Source: Odontesthes bonariensis (Eukaryota; Chordata; Actinopteri; Atheriniformes; Atherinopsidae). From it: a stretch of DNA of 64,000 nucleotides. The translations under genes and the position numbers were made by a program. Numbering within the stretch: position 1 is the stretch's first letter; every line of letters starts with the position of its first letter. The notes under the pieces were generated by a model. The model had not been told where the DNA came from. It saw only the letters and a list, made by a program, of their open reading frames with translations, and did no database searches. Location of the stretch: NCBI RefSeq assembly GCF_027942865.1, contig NC_134517.1, positions 18,978,009 through 19,042,008 on the forward strand. Reading direction: 5' to 3'. This document shows positions 27,801 to 64,000 of this stretch, piece after piece.

Positions 27801-29527
27801 AGCGTGACGTCACAGCTGTGTACGTGCACTGTGATGTGTATGTATGTGCATGTCCTCGTCGCCCCGGGGCATTATGGGTGGCCGCAAAGCATCATGGGGG
27901 TGACTCTACTGCGCATGCTCTACGGGCCGCATAACGTGGAAGTAAAACCCGGAAGTCAGAAACTTTTTTCGGCGTATGCGCCAGGCGAGCAACTCCATTG
28001 AAATCAACGGCGGCCATTTTGCAGTCCCTTATCCAGTTAATATAATACATCCATGGTAAAGATGCTGCTGCAGCGGCGCACGTCGATGACGACATCCCAG
28101 TGGAGGCCTGTGTAGAAAGCCCCCATAAGCCCCCGATAGCCCCCAATAACAACAACACGGCAGCTCTGAACTAACAGTGCAATATTACGCGTTCATTCAT
28201 TCATAATAAAGACAGATAATGCCTTATTTTGAGGCTGTATTGTCAATGCCCCGTTCACTCCCGTTATATGGACATACGCGGATCTCAAGAAATCTAAATA
28301 GCGTCCGAAAGACGCCGACTTTCACCAAACTGTTATCAGTGAGTAGATGAACATATTTTATGCCAGAAATAAGGTCCAGGTTTAAAAAAAAAAAAAAAAA
28401 AAATTCCCCTTTAACGTGCGTGTTGCTGCACTTTTGACAATAACAGGAAATGCAAGAAACCACCTCACCATTTTTACTGCGGCAGCTAAATAAAAGTAGT
28501 CATCGCCAGGTGATTGCAGTCTGATCCGCCTTCAGTAGACACCCAGCATGAAATCAACAGATATTCATGAGGTGGCACGACTGGGAAATGATTGGAGATG
28601 GACAAACTGGGTAACATATTTGCGTGAATATGGAACACCGCTTTGAGTCTCACTCACGTTCCATTAGCTGTGCGCTTTGCCAGTCATGAATCACTTTTTA
28701 ACGCATTATATAAACCTGCAGTCCATATTAGACGATGTAGCGTGTAAGTTATGGATTTTATGCAATGTTGTTTTTGTTATAAATAGAATTCATGTGAGTT
28801 AGTTGATGATGACCTAGTTCCTCCCCCTTCTGTCGTGTCACTGGTGTTTTCCAGCTGGTTTCCAGCCGCTCCTGCTCGAGCCCCTTTTCAAATTTCACCT
28901 CACGCTGCGCAAGCTGGACCTGCGGGAAGAGGAGTACGCTCTCATACAGGCCATGTCCCTGTTCTCTCCAGGTAGCAGCAGGTTCTTCAGTTCACCTCAG
29001 TCCATGCTAATCAATCATTAATGAAGCCTGTAAATATTTAAACCCTACAAACTGTGTGCTTTTGTAGCCAACAGCACATGAAAATGTATTTTTGAGACGT
29101 CATCGGGTTTGAGAGAGCTTTGGATTTAAAATTACTTTTAAAAAAAATATATATATATAGTTTATTTGGTCCACCAGATCGTCCTGGAGTGCAGCAGCAC
29201 AGCGTGATTGATAGGATCCACGAAAACTTGGCACTGACGCTAAAAACCTGGATCGACTGCAAGAGAACAGGCCCAAAAAAGCAGTGAGTAAAGGGTCACG
29301 CCGTCGCGTTCAGTTTGAAACCTTTCGCATATTTATCAACCTTTGTCTCCCATCCCCTTTCCAGCTTGCTGTACCCCAAAGTGATAGCCTGCTTTACAGA
29401 GATGAGAACGATCAGCGACGAGTACAGCAAACAGATTCTGGAGATCCAGGACATCCAGCCCGACACCATCTCTCCTCTCATCATGGAGGTGGTCAGCACA
29501 AACACCTACAGTGACTTCTCATGCTGA
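21829..29527 (+). CDS. nr1i2: Nuclear receptor subfamily 1 group I member 2 (pregnane X receptor)
   Basis: Eight coding exons: 21829-21971, 24255-24385, 24613-24782, 24875-25194, 25273-25418, 28855-28971, 29178-29283 and 29365-29527. They total 1296 nt, 431 residues plus stop, in frame and close to the usual PXR length. It is a ligand-activated transcription factor that partners RXR and induces detoxification genes. Zinc finger 1 is [21 protein letters not shown] (two CxxC pairs, from residue 23). Its P-box CEGCKGFF is split by intron 2 after FF. Zinc finger 2 is [20 protein letters not shown]. The hinge and start of the ligand domain include a Ser-rich run at about 186-213. The ligand domain contains [46 protein letters not shown] and [16 protein letters not shown], and ends with the AF-2 helix [12 protein letters not shown] is the nearest relative, but the DBD and C-terminus fit PXR better. 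Confidence 0.93.
22430..22930 (-). mobile_element. Tc1/mariner transposase relic in nr1i2 intron 2
   Basis: The minus strand shows, in order, a DETKTNF-like block near 22840-22855 (first catalytic Asp of Tc1), [13 protein letters not shown] at about 22715-22755, and [12 protein letters not shown] at about 22560-22590 (from QDNDPKHTAK). Shifts and stops separate the blocks, so it is inactive. Terminal repeats were not located. Confidence 0.6.
22935..24254 (+). other. nr1i2 intron 2 remainder, nothing recognised
   Basis: This separates the two zinc-finger exons. No domain or clear repeat is visible. Confidence 0.4.
25419..26940 (+). other. First part of the large nr1i2 intron, nothing recognised
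   Basis: Contains a long T-tract at about 26499-26522. No exon is seen. The rest of this 3.4 kb intron is taken up by two repeats. Confidence 0.4.
26945..27215 (+). repeat. Dispersed SINE/LINE-tail repeat, plus orientation
   Basis: It opens with GGTGGTGTGGTGGTTAGCAC, then CCCACAGTCCAAAGACATGC, GGTGACCTGTCCAGGGTGTA and a degenerate end. These are the signature phrases of the same family as 10725-10955, in the opposite orientation. Confidence 0.65.
27333..28415. mobile_element. TTAA-flanked MITE (copy 2, about 1.1 kb) in an nr1i2 intron
   Basis: The left arm runs TTAT-GGGGAAGTTC, T-tract, AACCTGGACCTTATTT, to GGGAGTGAACAGGGCATTG at about 27463. The right arm (28240-28415) is its reverse complement, ending in A-tract, TTCCCCT and TTAA. 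The left arm lacks a block of about 47 bp that the right arm and copy 1 retain. The interior carries AGCAAATTCCGTGTAAAGA, also found in copy 1 (11440-11458). It has no coding capacity. It accounts for about a third of the 3.4 kb intron. Confidence 0.65.
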
Positions 29528-29578
29528 CTGACACTACTCATGGACAGCTCGAGCGCACCGAAATCCCAGCTGTTATTT

Positions 29579-30224
29579 AATAAAGGGGAACTTAACCTGA
29601 ATGTGCCCACTGATGTAAATGAAAAGTTTTGTTTTTGCCAAAAAAAAAAAAGTGGCTTTCAGAACAGAAGTGAGTCCAGTCCTGCTGAGAAAGGATGTGT
29701 CCTCTGCACACAATGCACAAATACAGCAGCATTAAGCTTTATGTTTCGCCTTGATAACCGGTCACAGCACTGGTGAGTTGTTATTGACGTGTTGCTCTGT
29801 TTACAGAAAGTACATATTGTGAGCTTCGATGTTTACTTGCAGATGTTGCGCCCAGATTTGCGGGACTGAAAGTATTTCCTCCGAAAATGAACAATAGCTC
29901 AGTTGCCAAGTCGGGTTTTTTTTGCTTTTTACGTGTTACCTCAAAGGTTGTGTTTGGCTTGTGCTTTCGTTGGCGTTGTGTACTGAAGTCATTTGTTAAT
30001 AAAAAAAAATTGTAAAAAAACAAACAACGGTGCTCTTGAGACTGGAGATGTGACGCTGCTTCTGGGTTTCTTACAGACTGTGGGGCGAACACTGCCACTC
30101 TGTGGTCACACTTGCACAGAGGATCATGGAAACGTGAAACTGAGCTGTCACCACGGCAAGATGTGGTCGGGTGTCACTTTACACAAAAAGCAGTCTGAAT
30201 ACCGGTAAATTACTCAGAAATAAA
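29579..30224 (+). terminator. Alternative polyadenylation signals of nr1i2
   Basis: AATAAA occurs at 29579-29584, 29998-30003 and 30219-30224. The first is only about 50 bp after the stop, so a short 3' UTR is possible. The others would extend it to about 0.7 kb. Confidence 0.45.
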
Positions 30225-30239
30225 GGTGTGTAAAGGAGA

Positions 30240-31295
30240 AGCAAAAACGTGACTTAAAAGTTTAACAAGTGTGAGTCAACATGACTCGTTTCATATGGAC
30301 AACAAATACTGTAGAAACAAGTGAGGTGCATGGAGATGAGTGATGCTTGGTGGACATATATTAACGCCCACACAGCTTAGTCTTTTACTGGTGAGACATA
30401 ATACAATTTGACAATACTTGATGAGACAAAGTCGATATGTTGTGGACCTCATCACGTGGGATCTGGGGGGATGAGAGGAAGACATGGCCACAAGGAGGGT
30501 GTGCTAAACACCTAAAACATCCTCCCCCTCACCATTTATCCCATTTGGACATTTATTGTTGTCCCACCTGTAGCCGTGTATTCTCCCAGGCTCCTCCAGC
30601 TCCTGCTTTGAGTACAAGAGTCTTGTGGTTCAAGAATTTTGGTTCAAAGTTTTGCGTTTGTCTCCAACTCCTCCTCTTGGCCCTACCTTCTACTTTTGAG
30701 TCTTACAGGTAGGGTAGGCACCCCCTTTCTACTCCGTGAAAGGGGCACCTCCACCCTGCACAATTGAAGAGAGGCCTGAGCAAAAGTTAGTGACATGCAG
30801 TGATGGCACACAGAAAAGGGGGAGAACACTGCATTATTTGAGGTCCCCCGGCAGCCCTAACCATAAGCTTCTTAAAAAAGAACAAATTTCACCCAACAGT
30901 CACAGCAGAGAGGGTGTGTGCGCCTTAAAACAAAGCTGGGGCGGCAGTTCCACGGTAAAGGAGCCCGACAACTGAAGGCTCTGCCTCCCATTCTACTTTT
31001 AGAAAGTCTGGAAACCACAAGTATGGCAGCAGAGCGCAAACTGCTCTGCTGAGATTAAGTGGAACCGTTTATGAGCCGCTCAGAGCCAAAGGTGAGGTGA
31101 CTCGACTCTACTCTTGGACGGCAGCTGCTGCCTCATCGGAGACATTTAAGACTGCATTTTCTTCTTTTTTTTCCACTATGAGGGCCGCTATAAACACCGA
31201 CGTGCACACTTTGCTCTAAAATACCCTTTCAGTGGCTGTACCAAAGCAGCAGCAACACGAACACTGAAAGAAGACCAGAAAGACAAGATTCTTGA
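30240..31295. other. Intergenic region between the convergent nr1i2 and gsk3b genes
   Basis: No exon or RNA gene is supported. One open frame at 30437-30712 has CxxC-like pairs (CCPTCSRVF), but no family fits it. Confidence 0.4.
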
Positions 31296-31299
31296 TCAT

Positions 31300-34253
31300 T
31301 TCCAGGCTATCCTACTCTTTATTTAATGCAAATTACAGTACCAGGGAACTATTCCTCGGAGCACGCATAGGGAATATTTACAGAGGCGCACATTTAGCAT
31401 ACCTTCACAGAACAAAAGAAACGAAAAAGAACAAAAATAAAAACAAAACAAATGAAACAAAATTTTTTTCATTCACAAACGGAGGCATTCAAGTAGTAGT
31501 ACTGTTATACAGGATGTTTTTTTTGTAGCATTTTTCTCAAACTTTTCTTTGACCCCAATTGAACCCAGTTAACATGTTCTCCTCGTATACATGCTAGTAT
31601 GCTATGGGATACTAGTATTTATACTTGGGTTTTCTTATTCTTTTGGTAACCATTCTGGTGTTTTCATTGAACTGGGGATTAGAGGGTACGGTGAAGTGGT
31701 CAAACCTTCTGGTGGAGGGTAGCAACACTTTCATGAATGCAAAATTACAGCAAGCGGGAGACAGGAAAAAGGCTACAGGACTCGACCCCTTAGGTGCTAC
31801 TGAATTCAACCCCCCCACCCTCTCGAATACGTAGCCCGGGAGGAGAAACGAGCAAGAGGACAGAGAAACAACTAAATATCCAGACAGAGAGGAGAAGAGG
31901 AGAGTTATTGCCTCTGAGGATGGCTCATCACGACTACGTCATAGTTTGGCTTTGGTAAGAGAACCAACACTGCGAGTGATACAGAAACTCTACTGTATTG
32001 TATATATACAGTACACGAGGCCTTTTTTTTTTTTTTTTTACTTTTTTTTTTTTTTAAACCCCTGCTGCCATCCACCTACTTCATACCCCCGGAGTCCGTG
32101 GAGGACTGTGGTATAACATGTGTCCAAGATAAAATCAAAATAAAACACCTGTTAAGTGTGTCTTCAGTTAAGGAAAATATCCTTAGGATTGACAATGTAT
32201 GTTACATGAACTATGCAGTGAATGGGGGGTAAAAGATTAGGGGAAGAGCGTGCATGTGTGTGTGTAGCTGGGTAGCAGGACATTCAACAGCACCAAAGGG
32301 AGAGTCACAATATCGGGTGGGGTGATGGCAGGGGAGGGAACGGGTGAGAGTGGAGACAAGGCGAAGGTGTATGAAAGCAAAGGCACTCCAAACTATAGTT
32401 ACACTATACATGACTAGTTCTTGTTACAATAATACAGCTGTCATCTACTGTACTGTACAGGTAAGATTGAACGTATGGCTGGATAAAGCTCATCATTATC
32501 ATCTACAATATCCATAAACAACATCAGTTTTTGCCCTGATTCAGTTTTTTTTTTCTTCCCTCTTTTTCATTCCCCAACCACCCCCACCCCCCCTTTCCAT
32601 CTTTGTTTTTGCTCATAAACAGTACATGGGTCTGCGTATATATATATACATACCTTGAACACAACATGGAAAAAAAAAAAAAAAAAAGATCAACGAAACA
32701 ACAAAAAAAAAAAACAACGTACAAGTCAGAATTTTGGTGAGGAGCATTTATACTGTATATACAAACTATTTTTTTTTTTCCTTTTCTTTTCTTTTCTTTA
32801 ATGTAGTGAGTGTTCTCCGTAGATAAAGACGATTCGACAGACTGTACCGAGCGGCTCTATGTGCTGTGCTGCGGGGGGGAGAGAACGCTAGGCTAACACT
32901 TCAGTCAGTGGTCACGACACGAGGCGGCGAGTGGTGCGCCCGAAGACCACCGCCGCCGGGACTTCTCAAGGAGTCGAGGAAGAGAGACAAAAACGCGATC
33001 ATCTGGAAGAAGAGAGGAGGACGGGGACAGGGGGAGCATGTTTTGTCGAGACGCTGCACCGTTAAAGGACACAGGGGGGGGAGAGGAAGGAAGTGGCTGC
33101 TGGAATCTAAAAACACTCCAGCACGGGAGAAAAAAAAAAAAAAAAGAAGATACAACAAAAATAAAACACCCCCTTATCTTACTCTATTGTCTTTAGGCAG
33201 CAACAAATATTGCCACTGCACTGCCAGATATGAGCTCAACATAAATGATTTCTGAACCATTGTAGTTAATATACATATATCTATATATACTTTTTATACA
33301 TAAGGAAAAGTAATATATAAACTGTGTATGTATGCGTGTTTGTTTGTATGGTATGTATACATTATACAAGCACACAGGACCAGATACATGTCACATCCAT
33401 CGCACGTCCAAAAACATCTGCCCTGGAGTACGAAATAAAATAAAATAAAATAAAATAAAAGCAATCGAGTAAAACAGCTTGCTAACCGTTTAAAAAAAAA
33501 AATAAAATAAAATAAAAATAAACTGTCCAAACATTACCCCCCTCCATCAAGTGAACTGCTTCTTTCCGCATACGTCAAAATCTTCATGCATCCGTGTGTG
33601 TATGTGTGTGTATGTGTGTGAGTGTGTGTGTGTGAGTGTGTGTGCGTGTGTGTGTGTACACGTGAGCCTCATGCCTTGTCTGCGGAAGTGGTGTTGGAAG
33701 GTGAGAGGGCGTGACAACCCCCCCCTCCGGTTGATCCTACCGTACTCGGGTCATGCACTACAGAAGGAACCAAAGGAGGTGGAGGGGCGGGGATGCAGAG
33801 AAATGGAGCAATATAAGGGAGCAGAAGTGGGGAGGGCCAAGGGGAACAGCGAAGGACTTTTCTACAGATTGTCCTCTTACAAACATTAGCAGGCTAGCTT
33901 TGTGTATACATGTACAGTGTACTTTTATCAACAGAACAGTCGGCAACACCTCTGGCCCTGCACTTTGCTTCCCTGTTAAAAGGGCACCGAAAGATGTCTT
34001 TGACGGAGGATGGAGAAGAGTTCAAACAGCTGAACGTGGAGGCCGGTTGGGGGTAAAAGACGTTGGTTAGGGATGCTTGGTTTGCGGTCATGGCATGGGG
34101 CTGTCGTCTAGCTGTTGAACCCGGGCGGCCTCAGCGTCGCTTGCCGCTGTCAGGGAGGAGAGCAGGGCAGGAGCGGAGCTCACCCCCTGGCCAGGGCAAT
34201 GGAGAGGCTGTGGGCTGGGGCTGAGACCGGGGCGGGGCAGGCAGCCTGTGGGC
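31300..34253 (-). other. gsk3b: Long 3' UTR of gsk3b
   Basis: Continuous with the last coding exon, with no competing gene. A minus-strand AATAAA lies at 31318-31323. The stretch is rich in homopolymers and simple repeats: T-tracts at 32022-32055, an A-tract at 32670, AAAAT repeats at 33434-33520 and a TGTGTA-type repeat at 33593-33660. A 3' UTR of about 3 kb fits the long 3' UTRs of vertebrate GSK3B. The exact end is inferred. Confidence 0.5.
33434..33520. repeat. AAAAT simple repeats in the presumed gsk3b 3' UTR
   Basis: Two runs of (AAAAT)n, at about 33434-33460 and 33489-33520. Confidence 0.8.

Positions 34254-64000
<29,747 letters not shown>

Noticed and set aside
30437-30712. Open frame with CPTC-like motif between nr1i2 and gsk3b
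   Set aside because: A single CxxC pair and no other zinc-finger or transposon block; not enough to call a gene.
32866-33255. Plus-strand 129-codon basic frame
   Set aside because: It lies in the presumed gsk3b 3' UTR and consists of low-complexity Lys/Arg/Gly sequence.

Overview
This is nuclear DNA from a vertebrate, almost certainly a teleost fish. The genes are split by GT/AG introns, many only 70-150 bp long. CA/TG microsatellites are abundant, and the transposon families (L2-like and RTE-like LINEs, ISL2EU, Tc1, hAT and TTAA-flanked MITEs) are those typical of fish. All calls come from reading the sequence; no search was run.

Layout. 1-1671 (-): 5' part of an L2-type LINE ORF that runs off the left edge. 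5981-7943 (-): complete five-exon CD200-receptor-like immunoglobulin-family gene. 9.4-14.8 kb: a transposon-rich interval holding a Tc1 relic, a SINE/LINE-tail repeat, a TTAA-flanked MITE and a decayed ISL2EU element (transposase plus YqaJ nuclease) with a LINE tail nested in it. 14955-19713 (+): cfap91, 17 coding exons, 732 codons. 20.4-29.5 kb (+): nr1i2 (pregnane X receptor), one 5' UTR exon plus 8 coding exons, 431 codons. 31.3-59.7 kb (-): gsk3b exons 2 to 11 with a long 3' UTR. Its first exon lies beyond the right edge. Its introns carry a full-length LINE with an uninterrupted 1063-codon ORF, a 0.7 kb TIR element and a hAT MITE. The last 4.3 kb is gsk3b intron 1.

The order and orientation cfap91(+) - nr1i2(+) - gsk3b(-) is, as far as I recall, the same as at human 3q13.33, so the block looks anciently conserved. 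The genes are functionally unrelated: an axonemal radial-spoke-base protein, a xenobiotic-sensing nuclear receptor, and a Ser/Thr kinase of Wnt and insulin signalling. The CD200R-like gene encodes an immune receptor-type protein.

No undescribed multi-gene system was found. The most unusual points are: a cfap91 splice acceptor made of about 49 TG units ending in AGAG; a candidate RFX X-box beside a transposon relic at the cfap91 promoter; a young-looking LINE copy with a 12-bp target duplication inside gsk3b; a CD200R-like exon whose stop codon sits one base before a strong splice donor; and the nested transposon structure at 12-14.8 kb.
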